37,923 nt of DNA from contig SCTX01000163.1 of the NCBI GenBank assembly GCA_004298385.1, positions 1 to 37,923 on the forward strand. The letters run 5' to 3'. This DNA comes from Betaproteobacteria bacterium. Its GTDB lineage: Bacteria; Pseudomonadota; Gammaproteobacteria; Burkholderiales; SG8-39. Every line of letters begins with the position of its first letter. Position 1 is the stretch's first letter. Position numbers and translations under genes: made by a program. Shown here piece by piece: positions 6,456-15,679 of this stretch. Under the pieces are notes generated by a model. The model was not told the DNA's origin. It did not search any database and worked only from the letters and a program-made list of their open reading frames with translations.

Positions 6456-6887
6456 ATGTCCACAGAACAACTGGTACGCTATAAGACCTTCCCGCCCTAT
6501 GCCCCGAAAAAGGGCGAGGAGTACATGAACAAGAAACAACTGGCGCATTTCCGCAATATCCTGGAAGCGCTCAAGGTCGAGTTGTCGCAGGATATCGATC
6601 GCACCGTCCACACCATGCAGGACGAAGCCACGGTATTTGCCGATCCCAACGACCGTGCCAGCCAGGAATCCGACATGGCGCTCGAATTGCGCAACCGCGA
6701 CCGCGAACGCAAACTGATCAAGAAGATCGAGGAGACCATCGCCAAGATCGAGAGCAAGGACTACGGCTATTGCGAAAGCTGCGGTGTCGAAATCGGCCTG
6801 AAGCGGCTCGAGGCGCGCCCAACGGCGACGCTCTGCATAGACTGCAAAACCCTGGATGAACTGAGGGAAAAACAGCTAGCCAAGTGA
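6456..6887 (+). CDS. dksA: RNA polymerase-binding transcription factor DksA
   Basis: This 143-residue protein inserts into the RNA polymerase secondary channel and, with ppGpp, represses rRNA/tRNA promoters and activates amino-acid biosynthesis promoters. It has the long coiled coil with the conserved tip DPNDRAS (the D-x2-D-x-A motif, D63, D66, A68). The zinc finger is complete (C106-x2-C109 and C127-x2-C130), so it is not the cysteine-poor DksA2 type. Length and layout match E. coli DksA except for a slightly shorter N-terminus. A weak GAGAG lies about ten bases before the ATG at 6456; Met24 is too far in to be the start. It is divergent from a tRNA operon and followed by a bidirectional terminator. 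Confidence 0.97.
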   Translation: MSTEQLVRYKTFPPYAPKKGEEYMNKKQLAHFRNILEALKVELSQDIDRTVHTMQDEATVFADPNDRASQESDMALELRNRDRERKLIKKIEETIAKIESKDYGYCESCGVEIGLKRLEARPTATLCIDCKTLDELREKQLAK

Positions 6888-6912
6888 CACTTCGCCAGTT
6901 GCTTTCGGTGGA

Positions 6913-6945
6913 GACATAAGCCACCACGAAGCGGCGGCTTATGTC
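6913..6945. repeat. Stem-loop downstream of dksA
   Basis: GACATAAGCC (6913-6922) and GGCTTATGTC (6936-6945) form a perfect 10-bp stem with a 13-base loop. No T-tract follows. It precedes the intrinsic terminator and may protect or process the dksA 3' end. Confidence 0.6.
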
Positions 6946-6966
6946 GAAACTATATGGTGGAAGCGG

Positions 6967-6995
6967 AAAAAAAGGACGCCTCGGCGTCCTTTTTT
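6967..6995. terminator. Bidirectional rho-independent terminator between dksA and pnp
   Basis: A run of seven A, the stem GGACGC/GCGTCC with loop CTCG, and a run of six T make a symmetric intrinsic terminator. It can end the dksA transcript on the plus strand and the pnp operon on the minus strand. Confidence 0.93.
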
Positions 6996-7013
6996 ACTAC
7001 CGCGCGCCTGTTG

Positions 7014-9131
7014 TTAGCTGGGTTGCGTTGTCCCCGGTTGCGGCGCCGCCGCCTCCACCGCCTTCATCGACAGGCGCAGTCGGCCCTTGTCGTCGGCTTC
7101 CAGCACCTTGACCTTCACCACTTGCCCTTCCTTGAGATGGTCGGCGACGCTGGCTACGCGCTGCTGGCTGATCTGCGAGATGTGCAGCAAGCCGTCCTTG
7201 CCGGGCAGCACGCTGACGATGGCGCCGAAGTCGAGCAGCTTGAGCACCGTGCCGTCATAGACCTTGCCCACTTCCACGTCGGCGGTAATCGCCTCGATAC
7301 GCTTTCTCGCCAGTTCCCCGCCCTCGGAACTGATGCAGGCGATGCTGACCGTGCCGTCGTCCTCGATATCGATGGTGGTGCCGGTCTCCTCGGTCAGCGC
7401 GCGGATCACCGCTCCGCCTTTGCCGATCACGTCGCGGATCTTGTCCGGATTGATCTTGATCTTGATGATGCGCGGCGCAAAAGTGGAAATGTCCGAGCGC
7501 GACGAAGGCAGCACATCGGTCATTTTCTCCAGAATCACCATGCGGCCTTCGCGCGCCTGAGACAGCGCCACTTGCATGATTTCCTTGGTGATGCCCTCGA
7601 TCTTGATGTCCATCTGCAGCGCGGTCACGCCATTTTGGGTGCCGGCCACCTTGAAATCCATGTCGCCCAGGTGATCTTCATCCCCGAGGATGTCGGTGAG
7701 CACGGCGAAGCGGTTGCCTTCCTTGATCAGGCCCATGGCGATGCCGGCCACATGCGCCTTCATCGGCACGCCGGCATCCATCAGCGCCAGACTGCCGCCG
7801 CACACCGAGGCCATCGAGCTCGAACCGTTGGACTCGGTGATCTCGGACACCACGCGCATGCTGTAGCCGAATTCCTCCACCGAGGGCAGCGTCGCCAGCA
7901 GCGCCCGCTTGGCCAGGCGTCCGTGGCCGATCTCGCGCCGCTTGGGCGAGCCGACACGGCCGGTCTCACCGGTGGCGTACGGGGGAAAGTTGTAATGCAG
8001 CATGAAGCGGTCTTTGTATTCGCCCATCAGCGCATCGATGATCTGCGAGTCGCGCGCCGTTCCCAGCGTCGCCACCACGATGGCCTGGGTCTCGCCGCGG
8101 GTAAACAGCGCCGAACCATGGGCGCGCGGCAGCACGCCGAGGCGGATGCTGATCGGACGCACGCTGCGCGTATCGCGGCCGTCGATGCGCGGCTCGCCGT
8201 CGAGGATCTGGTTGCGTACGATCTTGGATTCCAGCGCGAAGCAGATTTCCTTTACCGCGTTCGCATCCGGCCCGCCGTCGCCGCCGACGCCGACCTCCGT
8301 AAACACGCGCTTCCACAGGGCATCGATGGCCTCCGAGCGCGCCTGCTTCTCCTTTACCTGGAACGCCGCACGCAGATCGCCTTCAGCCATAGCGGCGATG
8401 CGCGCGGTGAGGGATTCGTCTTTGGCGGACGGCTGCCAGTCCCACATCGGCCGCGCAGCTGCATCGGCGAGTTCGTTGATCGCAGTGATCGCGGCCTGCA
8501 TCTGCTGGTGGCCGAACATCACCGCGCCGAGCATCACCTCCTCGGACAGCTCCTGCGCTTCCGATTCCACCATCAGCACAGCGTGCTCGGTGCCGGCGAC
8601 AACCAGGTTGAGTTTCGAATCTTTCAATTGGGTGGCGGTCGGGTTGAGGATGTATTGGCCGTTGGCATAGCCGACGCGCGCGGCCGCAGTCGGGCCGTTG
8701 AAGGGAATACCGGACAGGGTCAATGCCGCCGAAACGCCGATCAGGGCCGCGATGTCTGGATCGACTTCCGGATTGACCGACATGACGGTCGCCACGACCT
8801 GGACTTCGTTGTAGAACCCATCGGGGAACAGCGGACGGTTTGGACGGTCGATCAAACGTGAGGTAAGAATTTCTTTTTCCGAAGGCCTGCCTTCGCGCTT
8901 GAAAAAACCGCCGGGGATTTTGCCCGCGGCGTAGGTCTTTTCGATGTAATCTACCGTGAGCGGAAAGAAGTCCTGGCCGGACTTCGCATGTTTGGAGCCA
9001 ACCACGGTGCACAGCACCACCGTATCGTCCATGTTGACCATGACCGCGCCGCCGGCCTGGCGCGCGATTTCGCCGGTTTCCAGCGTAACTTGGTGGGCGC
9101 CGTAAGTGAAAGTTTTCTTGATCGGATTCAA
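7014..9131 (-). CDS. pnp: Polyribonucleotide nucleotidyltransferase (PNPase)
   Basis: This 705-residue phosphorolytic 3'-5' exoribonuclease, part of the RNA degradosome, carries two RNase PH domains, then a KH domain ([17 protein letters not shown]) and an S1 domain ([30 protein letters not shown]). The family N-terminus ([20 protein letters not shown]) begins at a TTG codon at 9131, preceded by AAGGA with a spacing of about eight bases. An ATG at 9236 would add 35 residues that do not belong to the family and would fall in the rpsO-pnp hairpin, so TTG is the likely start. It is the last gene of the nusA-infB operon and is followed by the terminator at 6967-6995. Confidence 0.96.
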   Translation of the reverse strand: MNPIKKTFTYGAHQVTLETGEIARQAGGAVMVNMDDTVVLCTVVGSKHAKSGQDFFPLTVDYIEKTYAAGKIPGGFFKREGRPSEKEILTSRLIDRPNRPLFPDGFYNEVQVVATVMSVNPEVDPDIAALIGVSAALTLSGIPFNGPTAAARVGYANGQYILNPTATQLKDSKLNLVVAGTEHAVLMVESEAQELSEEVMLGAVMFGHQQMQAAITAINELADAAARPMWDWQPSAKDESLTARIAAMAEGDLRAAFQVKEKQARSEAIDALWKRVFTEVGVGGDGGPDANAVKEICFALESKIVRNQILDGEPRIDGRDTRSVRPISIRLGVLPRAHGSALFTRGETQAIVVATLGTARDSQIIDALMGEYKDRFMLHYNFPPYATGETGRVGSPKRREIGHGRLAKRALLATLPSVEEFGYSMRVVSEITESNGSSSMASVCGGSLALMDAGVPMKAHVAGIAMGLIKEGNRFAVLTDILGDEDHLGDMDFKVAGTQNGVTALQMDIKIEGITKEIMQVALSQAREGRMVILEKMTDVLPSSRSDISTFAPRIIKIKINPDKIRDVIGKGGAVIRALTEETGTTIDIEDDGTVSIACISSEGGELARKRIEAITADVEVGKVYDGTVLKLLDFGAIVSVLPGKDGLLHISQISQQRVASVADHLKEGQVVKVKVLEADDKGRLRLSMKAVEAAAPQPGTTQPS

Positions 9132-9229
9132 GGCAGGATCCTTTGCGTGGCGGCGCGTAGCGCGCCGGCGTTCATATGAGGGAATCGGGCGGCATCTGCA
9201 ACAGGGAACGCGCCCGCGTAAATGCAAAA

Positions 9230-9253
9230 CGCCCATCCTGTTACGGACGGGCG
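9230..9253 (-). terminator. Hairpin (attenuator or partial terminator) between rpsO and pnp
   Basis: On the minus strand a 9-bp stem (GCCCGTCC with GGATGGGC plus one flanking pair, one G-T pair) encloses a 6-base loop and is followed by GTTTTGC. In E. coli the same intergenic region carries a leaky terminator and the RNase III site through which PNPase controls its own mRNA. Confidence 0.6.
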
Positions 9254-9262
9254 CCGACTTGC

Positions 9263-9532
9263 TTACTTGCGCAGACCCAGCCGCTCGATCAGGCCGCGGT
9301 AGCTGTCCGCGTTCTTGCCCTTCAGGTAATCCAGCAGCTTGCGCCGCTGGCTGACCATCTTCAGCAGACCGCGGCGGGAATGGTGATCCTTGACGTGGGC
9401 CTTAAAATGACCGGTCAGCTCGTTGATGCGCGTCGTCAGCAGGGCAACTTGCACTTCCGGCGAACCGGTGTCGCCCTTGGCGCGCTGGTAATCGTTCATG
9501 ACTTGCGCTTTGTGCGCGGTGGTAAATGGCAT
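9263..9532 (-). CDS. rpsO: 30S ribosomal protein S15
   Basis: The 89-residue S15 protein binds the central domain of 16S rRNA and starts platform assembly. The sequence has the family signature ([35 protein letters not shown], with [13 protein letters not shown]-type C-terminus) and the exact usual length. AGGAGAG seven bases before the ATG at 9532 is a strong ribosome-binding site. It has its own promoter at 9585-9614 and lies 131 bases upstream of pnp, the order found across proteobacteria. The product can autoregulate translation in E. coli; I did not find the corresponding pseudoknot by eye. Confidence 0.98.
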   Translation of the reverse strand: MPFTTAHKAQVMNDYQRAKGDTGSPEVQVALLTTRINELTGHFKAHVKDHHSRRGLLKMVSQRRKLLDYLKGKNADSYRGLIERLGLRK

Positions 9533-9584
9533 GCTGGTACTCTCCTGGGTCTGTTGAGTCTTCGTCGCTGCAGCAAAGGCGCGG

Positions 9585-9614
9585 ATTCTACACTAAAAAC
9601 GAGTGGTTTTTCAA
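9585..9614 (-). promoter_or_regulatory. Internal promoter for rpsO-pnp
   Basis: On the minus strand TTGAAA (9614-9609) and TAGAAT (9590-9585) are 18 bases apart, with an AT-rich spacer. The start would lie near 9578, about 45 bases before rpsO. It lets S15 and PNPase be made independently of the upstream operon. Confidence 0.6.
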
Positions 9615-9661
9615 GGGCTTTCCCCGATTTTTTGGGACGCTTTGGCGTGTTGGGGGTTGAC

Positions 9662-10561
9662 CTAGACCTTAGCGATCACTCGCTTGGGCGAGATTGTGCC
9701 GTCCGCGCCCGCCTCGCCCACCCCCAGCAACACTCCGCTGGCGCCGTAGACGCGCACACGTGCCTGCGGCGGCCCATCCCATGGCACCCCCTGCCCCTGA
9801 ACGAACCTGACCTGCTGTGCGGGCGTTAGGCGCGCTTCAGGCAGGTTCAGCAGCAAGGCATCCACCGGCAACAAGCAGGTATCGCGCGCGGCCGCCGGCA
9901 TCGCCTCCAGGCTTTCCAGGGTATGCGCGCAGTCCAGGCCGAAGCGAGCTAGTGCGGTGCGGCGAAGGGCAGCGAGATGTGCGCCGCAGCCGAGCATTTC
10001 GCCCAGATCGTGAGCGATCGATCGGATATAGGTGCCCTTGCCGCAGGTCACGGACAGGGCCAGCCGCTCGCCTTCGAACCATAGCAGATCGAGGGCGTGT
10101 ATCGTGACCAGACGCGGCGCGCGCTTGATCTCGATGCCGGCACGGGCGTAGGCGTACAGCGGCTTGCCGGCATGTTTCAGCGCGGAATAAAGCGGTGGGA
10201 TCTGCAGAATGCCGCCGCGGAAATTCAGCAGGGCCGCGGCAAGCTGATCCGGGCTGACGTTCACCGCTCTCGCGGCGATTACCTCGCCTTCGGCATCCGC
10301 GGTGGTGGTGCTCACGCCCAGCCTGATCTCCGCCGCATAGGTCTTGTCGGCTTCCAGCAGGTCGGAGGAAAATTTGGTCGCCTCGCCGAATAGTATCGGC
10401 AACAGCCCGGTGGCAAGCGGATCCAGGGTGCCCGCGTGTCCCGCCTTGGCCGCCTGGTACATGCGCTTCGCCTGCTGCAGGGCGGCGTTAGAGCTCGCGC
10501 CCGGCGTCTTGTCCAGCATCAGCACACCGTTCAAGGGCCGCTTAATTCGATGTCCTTGCAC
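9662..10561 (-). CDS. truB: tRNA pseudouridine(55) synthase TruB
   Basis: This 299-residue enzyme converts U55 in the T-loop of tRNAs to pseudouridine. The catalytic motif GHAGTLDPLATG has the nucleophile Asp47, and KTYAAEIRLG and GTYIRSIAHDLG are further family motifs. The C-terminal PUA-like extension is present. It begins with GTG at 10561, sharing one base with the rbfA stop (TAGTG), a sign of translational coupling. Length is close to that of E. coli TruB (314). Confidence 0.97.
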   Translation of the reverse strand: MQGHRIKRPLNGVLMLDKTPGASSNAALQQAKRMYQAAKAGHAGTLDPLATGLLPILFGEATKFSSDLLEADKTYAAEIRLGVSTTTADAEGEVIAARAVNVSPDQLAAALLNFRGGILQIPPLYSALKHAGKPLYAYARAGIEIKRAPRLVTIHALDLLWFEGERLALSVTCGKGTYIRSIAHDLGEMLGCGAHLAALRRTALARFGLDCAHTLESLEAMPAAARDTCLLPVDALLLNLPEARLTPAQQVRFVQGQGVPWDGPPQARVRVYGASGVLLGVGEAGADGTISPKRVIAKV

Positions 10562-10929
10562 TAGCCGCGCGGTTCCTTGCTGTCGGCCACCGCCGCGTCG
10601 ATGAGACGCGACAATTCAAAGCCACGCTCGACCGACGCGTCGTATACGAAATGCAGTTGCGGTATGGAATGCAGTTTGATACGGCGCGCAAGCTGGCTGC
10701 GCAGGAAGCCGCCGGCCTTCTTCAGGCCCACTTCAGTCTCGGCGCGCTGCTCGGCGCTGCCCATCAGGGTGTAAAACACCTTGGCGTGGGCATAATCGGC
10801 CGTCACCTCGACACCGGTCAGCGTGATCATGGCAACGCGCGGGTCTTTCAGCTCGGTGCGTATGATTTCTGCTAGTTCGCGCTGGATCTGGTCGGCGACG
10901 CGCAGACTGCGTGCAGGACCTCTAGGCAT
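10561..10929 (-). CDS. rbfA: 30S ribosome-binding factor RbfA
   Basis: This 122-residue KH-fold cold-shock factor is needed for late 30S maturation and processing of the 16S 5' end. Motifs include RVADQIQRELAEIIRTELKDPR and ITLTGVEVTADYAHAKVFY, and the C-terminal KLHSIPQLHFVYD. GAGGT lies six bases before the ATG at 10929. It sits between infB and truB as in E. coli and overlaps truB by one base. Confidence 0.97.
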   Translation of the reverse strand: MPRGPARSLRVADQIQRELAEIIRTELKDPRVAMITLTGVEVTADYAHAKVFYTLMGSAEQRAETEVGLKKAGGFLRSQLARRIKLHSIPQLHFVYDASVERGFELSRLIDAAVADSKEPRG

Positions 10930-10952
10930 ACGTCAACCTCATGCGCTGGTAG

Positions 10953-11001
10953 GTCGGCAATTGCCTGCCGACATGCGTAAGGCGGGACGGGAGTCCCGCC
11001 T
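10953..11001. repeat. Two stem-loops between infB and rbfA
   Basis: GTCGGCA (10953-10959) pairs with TGCCGAC (10966-10972), and AGGCGGGAC (10980-10988) pairs with GTCCCGCCT (10993-11001), the latter a 9-bp stem with a 4-base loop that touches the infB stop codon. There is no T-tract, so mRNA stability or processing is more likely than termination. Confidence 0.65.
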
Positions 11002-13544
11002 CAGAGCGTCCTCGCGATTTCCAGCACTTCGTACGCTTCGAGCTGATCGCCTTCGTTGATATCGTTGTAGTTCTTCAGCGACAGGCCGCACTCGAAACCC
11101 GCCTTCACTTCGCGCACATCGTCCTTGACGCGCTTGAGTGAATCGAGTTCGCCGTCGTGGATGACCACGTTATCGCGCAGCAGGCGCACGTGCGCGCCAC
11201 GCTTGATCAGACCTTCGAGCACCATGCAGCCTGCGACCGTGCCGACCTTGGAGATCTTGTAGATCCGGCGAATCTGCACCAGCCCGAGCACGCTCTCCTT
11301 CTTTTCCGGTGCGAGCATGCCCGAAAGCGCGGCCTTCACCTCGTCCACGGCGTCGTAGATGATGTTGTAGTAGCGGATGTCCACGCCCTGCGACTCGGCC
11401 AGCCTTCTGGCTGCGACGTCGGCGCGGGTATTGAAACCGATGATCACCGACTTGGACGCAAGCGCGAGATTCACATCGGACTCGCTGATGGCGCCCACGC
11501 CGCTGTGCACAACATTGACCTTGACTTCGTCGGTGGACAGCCGCGACAAGGCATGTGCAAGCGCCTCGCGCGAGCCCTGCACGTCGGCCTTGATCAGCAG
11601 GGCCAGGGTCTTGACCCCGCCCTCGCCCATCTGCTCGAACATGTTCTCGAGTTTTGCCGCCTGCTGCTTGGCCAGTTTGACGTCGCGGAATTTGCCTTGG
11701 CGGAACAAGGCGATTTCGCGCGCCTTGCGCTCGTCGTTGAGCGCCACCGCTTCTTCGCCTGCAAGCGGCACATCCGACAAGCCTTGTATCTCCACCGGGA
11801 TCGACGGTCCGGCCTGGTCCACAGCATGGCCGGTCTCGTCGAGCATCGCCCGTACGCGGCCGAACACGGAACCCGCCAGCAGCACGTCGCCGCGATGCAG
11901 GGTGCCCGACTGTACCAGGATAGTCGCGACCGGGCCTTTACCCTTGTCCAGCCGCGCTTCGATCACCAGACCCTTGGCCGGCGCCTCCACCGGCGCCTTC
12001 AGTTCCAGCACCTCGGCTTGCAGCAATACTTGTTCAAGCAGACCGTCTATGCCCGCTCCGGTCTTGGCCGACACCGGCACGAACGGCGACTCGCCGCCGT
12101 ATTCCTCCGGCACCACGCCCTGCGCTACCAGTTCCTGCTTGACGCGGTCCAGATTGGCATCCGGTTTGTCTATCTTGTTGATCGCCACCACCAGCGGCAC
12201 GTTGGCGGCCTTGGAATGCGCGATCGCCTCTATCGTTTGCGGCATCACACCGTCGTCGGCCGCGACCACCAGAATCACGATGTCGGTGGCTTTCGCGCCG
12301 CGTGCGCGCATCGCGGTGAAGGCCTCGTGGCCCGGGGTGTCGAGAAAAGTCACCATTCCGCGCGGCGTCTGCACGTGATAGGCGCCGATATGCTGGGTAA
12401 TGCCGCCGGCTTCGCCCGAAGCGACGCGCGTGCGGCGGATGTAGTCGAGGAGCGAGGTCTTGCCGTGGTCGACGTGGCCCATCACCGTCACCACCGGCGC
12501 CCGCGCATGCAATTCATGCGCGGCCTCGTGCGTCTGTGGCTGTTCCGTAAGAAAGGTATCGGGCTCGTCCAGCCTGGCCGCTTTGGCTATGTGCCCCATG
12601 TCCTCGACCACGATCATGGCGGTTTCCTGGTCCAGCACCTGGTTGATCGTGACCATGCTGCCCAGCTTCATTAGTGTCTTGATCACCGCGGCCGCCTTCA
12701 CCGACATCTTGTGCGCAAGATCGGCGACGGTGATGGTTTCCGGAACCATCACTTCGCGCACAACGGGCTCGGTCGGCGCGGCAAAGGTCGGCGCCGACTC
12801 CACCGCGGAAGCGGGCTTGTGACGCGCGCCCTTGGGCGTATGCCAGCCCGAGGCGCCACCCACGTCGCCGCGCGTCTTGATCGTGCGCCGCTTGGCGGTC
12901 TCGTCCTTCCAGATGGTCGTGGTTTTCTTCTTCGGGCTTTTCTTGTCACCCTTGGCGGCTTCGTCGACTTTGGGCTTGTGCAGCGTGCCGTCGGTGGGCG
13001 GCGCCTCGCCGGGTTTGGCGGGCGCCGGCGGGATCCGTTTCACCTCGGTTTCGCGGACCTCGGCAAGCTTCTTCTCGCGCTCCTGCTTCTCGCGCAATTC
13101 CTCCGACTGGCGCGCTATCAACTCGGCCTGGCGCTTGTGCTCCTGTTCGCGCAACTCGAGCTGCTGTGCGTCCACCACCGCCGGCCGCACCACCGACGCC
13201 TGCTTTTGCTCAACCACCGGGACTCCGGGCGGCGCCTCCGTGGCCGCGTCGCGTTTGACGAACACGCGCTTTTTCTTGACCTCGACCTGGATGGTGCGCG
13301 ATTTACCGGTCGAATCCGATTTCTTGATCTCGGACGTTTGCTTGCGCGTGAGCGTGATCTTGCTCTTCGCCTCGGTGGCGCCGTGCGCCTTGCGCAGATA
13401 ATCGAGCAGCCTAGTCTTATCCTGCTCGCTCAGCGTGTCCTCGGCCTGCTGCTTGTGCACGCCGGCGGCCTTGAGCTGCTCGAGCAGCACCGAAGCCTGG
13501 ACTTTAAGCTCGCCGGCAAATTGTGTAACGCTGGTTTGCGCCAT
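11001..13544 (-). CDS. infB: Translation initiation factor IF-2
   Basis: This 847-residue GTPase brings fMet-tRNA to the 30S subunit and promotes subunit joining. It has an IF2-N module at the start ([20 protein letters not shown]), a long charged linker (about residues 55-260), and a second IF2-N module ([20 protein letters not shown]). The G domain has GHVDHGKT (356-363), DTPGHEAF (402-409) and NKID (456-459), followed by the C-terminal fMet-tRNA-binding domains. Length fits betaproteobacterial IF-2. It follows nusA by 9 bases, with AGGGG six bases before the ATG. Confidence 0.98.
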   Translation of the reverse strand: MAQTSVTQFAGELKVQASVLLEQLKAAGVHKQQAEDTLSEQDKTRLLDYLRKAHGATEAKSKITLTRKQTSEIKKSDSTGKSRTIQVEVKKKRVFVKRDAATEAPPGVPVVEQKQASVVRPAVVDAQQLELREQEHKRQAELIARQSEELREKQEREKKLAEVRETEVKRIPPAPAKPGEAPPTDGTLHKPKVDEAAKGDKKSPKKKTTTIWKDETAKRRTIKTRGDVGGASGWHTPKGARHKPASAVESAPTFAAPTEPVVREVMVPETITVADLAHKMSVKAAAVIKTLMKLGSMVTINQVLDQETAMIVVEDMGHIAKAARLDEPDTFLTEQPQTHEAAHELHARAPVVTVMGHVDHGKTSLLDYIRRTRVASGEAGGITQHIGAYHVQTPRGMVTFLDTPGHEAFTAMRARGAKATDIVILVVAADDGVMPQTIEAIAHSKAANVPLVVAINKIDKPDANLDRVKQELVAQGVVPEEYGGESPFVPVSAKTGAGIDGLLEQVLLQAEVLELKAPVEAPAKGLVIEARLDKGKGPVATILVQSGTLHRGDVLLAGSVFGRVRAMLDETGHAVDQAGPSIPVEIQGLSDVPLAGEEAVALNDERKAREIALFRQGKFRDVKLAKQQAAKLENMFEQMGEGGVKTLALLIKADVQGSREALAHALSRLSTDEVKVNVVHSGVGAISESDVNLALASKSVIIGFNTRADVAARRLAESQGVDIRYYNIIYDAVDEVKAALSGMLAPEKKESVLGLVQIRRIYKISKVGTVAGCMVLEGLIKRGAHVRLLRDNVVIHDGELDSLKRVKDDVREVKAGFECGLSLKNYNDINEGDQLEAYEVLEIARTL

Positions 13545-13553
13545 ACCGGTCCC

Positions 13554-15041
13554 CTACTTCTCTTCCTCTTGCGCGAACCAATGTTCGCGCGCCTTCATGA
13601 TCAAGGCTTTGGCGCGCTCGGCGTCGATGGCGCAGATCTCGATCAGATCGTCCGTGGCCAAATCCGCCAGGTCGTCGCGCGTCCTGACACCGGACTCGGC
13701 AAGCTTGGCCGCGATGTGGCTGTCCATGCCTTCCAGGCGCAGCAATTCCGGATCCACGCCTTCGATTTTTTCCTCGCTCGCGATTTCCTGAACCAGCAGG
13801 GCATTGCGCGCGCGGTTCCTGAGTTCGTTGACGGTGTTTTCGTCAAAAGCCTCGATTTCCAGCATTTCGTTGATCGGCACGTAGGCGACTTCTTCCAGCG
13901 AGGAAAAGCCTTCCTGGATCAGGATGTCGGCCACTTCCTCGTCAACGTCGAGCTTTTCGATGAATATGGTGCGAATGCCGGCACTCTCCTGCTGTTGTTT
14001 CTTCTCCGATTCCGCTTCGTTCATCAGGTTGATGGTCCAGCCGGTGAGTTCAGAGGCAAGGCGCACGTTCTGACCGCTTCTGCCGATGGCGATGGCTAGA
14101 TTGGCCTCGTCCACCACCACGTCCATGCTGTGCTTATCTTCGTCCACCAGGATGCTGGACACATCCGCTGGCGCCAGCGCGCCAATGACGAATTGCGCCG
14201 GATCGGCCGACCACAGCACGATGTCGACGCGCTCGCCGCCCAGTTCGCCCGTCACCGCCTGCACGCGCGAGCCGCGCATGCCGACGCAAGTGCCGATGGG
14301 GTCGATGCGTTTGTCATTGGTATGCACCGCGATCTTGGCGCGCACGCCCGGGTCGCGCGCCGCCGACTTGATCTCCAACAGGCCTTCTTCGATTTCTGGC
14401 ACTTCCAGCCGAAACAGCTCGATGATGAATTCCGGCGCCGTGCGCGATAGCACCAATTGCGGGCCGCGGATATTGCGGTCGATGCGCAGCAGCAGCGCGC
14501 GCACGCGGTCGCCCACACGCAGGTTCTCTTTCGGAATCATCTGGTCGCGCGGCAGGACGGCCTCGATGCGGCCGGACTCGATCACGGCGTTGCCGCGCTC
14601 GATGCGTTTCACCGTTCCGGTCACCAGCTTCTCGCCGCGGCCGAGGAAATCTTGCAGGATCTGCTCGCGCTCGGCATCCCGGATCTTCTGCAGAATCACC
14701 TGCTTGGCTGCCTGTGCGCCGATGCGGCCGAATTCGATCGGCTCCAGCTGTTCTTCGATATATTCCTCGAGCTGGATGTCGGCGTGCTGTTTGACCGCCT
14801 CCGACAGCGGAATCTGCTGCGGCGGGTTCTCCACCGCTTCATCCGCCACTACCTGCCAGCGGCGGAATGATTCGAAATCCCCGGTTTCGCGGTCCACGGC
14901 CACGCGTACGTCAGCGTCGTCGCTGAAACGCTTCTTGGTGGCCGAGGCGAGCGCCATCTCCAGCGCGACGAAAACCACGTCTTTATTGACGTTCTTCTCA
15001 CGCGCCAGGGCGTCCACCAGCAACAGAATCTCACGGCTCAT
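13554..15041 (-). CDS. nusA: Transcription termination/antitermination factor NusA
   Basis: This 495-residue RNA polymerase-associated factor modulates pausing, termination and rRNA antitermination. In order it has the N-terminal RNAP-binding domain ([18 protein letters not shown]), an S1 domain ([16 protein letters not shown]), two KH domains ([29 protein letters not shown]) and two C-terminal acidic repeats ([30 protein letters not shown]). This is the full-length proteobacterial form. GGAGGT seven bases upstream is a strong ribosome-binding site. It lies 17 bases after rimP. Confidence 0.98.
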   Translation of the reverse strand: MSREILLLVDALAREKNVNKDVVFVALEMALASATKKRFSDDADVRVAVDRETGDFESFRRWQVVADEAVENPPQQIPLSEAVKQHADIQLEEYIEEQLEPIEFGRIGAQAAKQVILQKIRDAEREQILQDFLGRGEKLVTGTVKRIERGNAVIESGRIEAVLPRDQMIPKENLRVGDRVRALLLRIDRNIRGPQLVLSRTAPEFIIELFRLEVPEIEEGLLEIKSAARDPGVRAKIAVHTNDKRIDPIGTCVGMRGSRVQAVTGELGGERVDIVLWSADPAQFVIGALAPADVSSILVDEDKHSMDVVVDEANLAIAIGRSGQNVRLASELTGWTINLMNEAESEKKQQQESAGIRTIFIEKLDVDEEVADILIQEGFSSLEEVAYVPINEMLEIEAFDENTVNELRNRARNALLVQEIASEEKIEGVDPELLRLEGMDSHIAAKLAESGVRTRDDLADLATDDLIEICAIDAERAKALIMKAREHWFAQEEEK

Positions 15042-15058
15042 TTACAGCACCTCCAACT

Positions 15059-15529
15059 TCAAAATTCAACCTTGGGCACCAGGCGCGCCTTGTCGATATT
15101 GGCGAGATCGATGCTCACCATGCCGCCCTCGACTTCCAGTTGCAGCTTGCCGTCCCCCACCGCGCGTATCCGTCCGGTAAAATTGCGCCTGCCTTCGACC
15201 GGCAGCCTCAGGGTCAGCCGCGCCTGCTCTCCGGCAAAGCGCACAAAATCCGCCTCTTTCTTCAATGGCCGATCCAGCCCGGGCGAGGACACCTCCAGGC
15301 GGTCGTAATCGATATCTTCGACCTCCAGCACCCGCGCCAACTGGTTGCTGACCCGGGCACAGTCGTCCACCGTGATCCCGCTCGCAAGCGCGCCCTGCGG
15401 GCCTGGCGCACCCGCTGCCGGCTTGTTGATGAAAATCCGCAACATCCTGCCGCGATTGGACAAGTCGGCGCTGACGAGCTCGTAACCGAGCCCCTCGACC
15501 GTTCGTTCCAGCAAGCCTTGCAGTTTCAT
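15059..15529 (-). CDS. rimP: Ribosome maturation factor RimP
   Basis: This protein of about 156 residues assists 30S assembly. It has the two-domain RimP layout: LLERTVEGLGYELVSADLSN and LEVSSPGLDRPLKKEADF (the SSPGLDRPL signature), with a C-terminal SH3-like domain. I start at the ATG at 15529, which matches the family; GTG at 15535 is possible, and the longer frame to 15580 would run through the leader hairpin. No clear Shine-Dalgarno is present, so leader structure may influence translation. It is the first gene of the operon. Confidence 0.93.
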   Translation of the reverse strand: MKLQGLLERTVEGLGYELVSADLSNRGRMLRIFINKPAAGAPGPQGALASGITVDDCARVSNQLARVLEVEDIDYDRLEVSSPGLDRPLKKEADFVRFAGEQARLTLRLPVEGRRNFTGRIRAVGDGKLQLEVEGGMVSIDLANIDKARLVPKVEF

Positions 15530-15543
15530 AGCCACAAATAAAA

Positions 15544-15560
15544 AATGGGCTGACCGCCCA
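15544..15560 (-). promoter_or_regulatory. Terminator-like hairpin in the rimP leader (rimP-leader attenuator)
   Basis: On the minus strand ATGGGC and GCCCAT form a stem around a 5-base loop, followed at once by TTTTTTATTT, then the rimP start. Terminator-like rimP leaders have been described upstream of this gene in proteobacteria. It suggests transcription attenuation of the whole nusA-infB operon. Confidence 0.65.
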
Positions 15561-15589
15561 TCCAACAAACCGCATTCCATAGAGAAAAA

Positions 15590-15618
15590 ATTATAGCAGA
15601 AAATTATTTCAAGAACAA
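15590..15618 (-). promoter_or_regulatory. Promoter of the rimP-nusA-infB operon
   Basis: On the minus strand TTGTTC (15618-15613) and a perfect TATAAT (15595-15590) are 17 bases apart. The start would lie near 15583, giving a leader of about 55 bases that contains the hairpin at 15544-15560. Confidence 0.7.
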
Positions 15619-15679
15619 TCCATTTGTCCTTGGCGATGCGATGCTTGGCGGGCGAACTTTAGATTTTTTCTACGGCAAA

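Noticed and set aside
6954-8861. A 635-residue open frame antisense to pnp
   Set aside because: It mirrors a well-supported gene in GC-rich DNA, where antisense frames stay open by third-position bias. The translation is histidine/aspartate/arginine-rich and has no recognisable domain.
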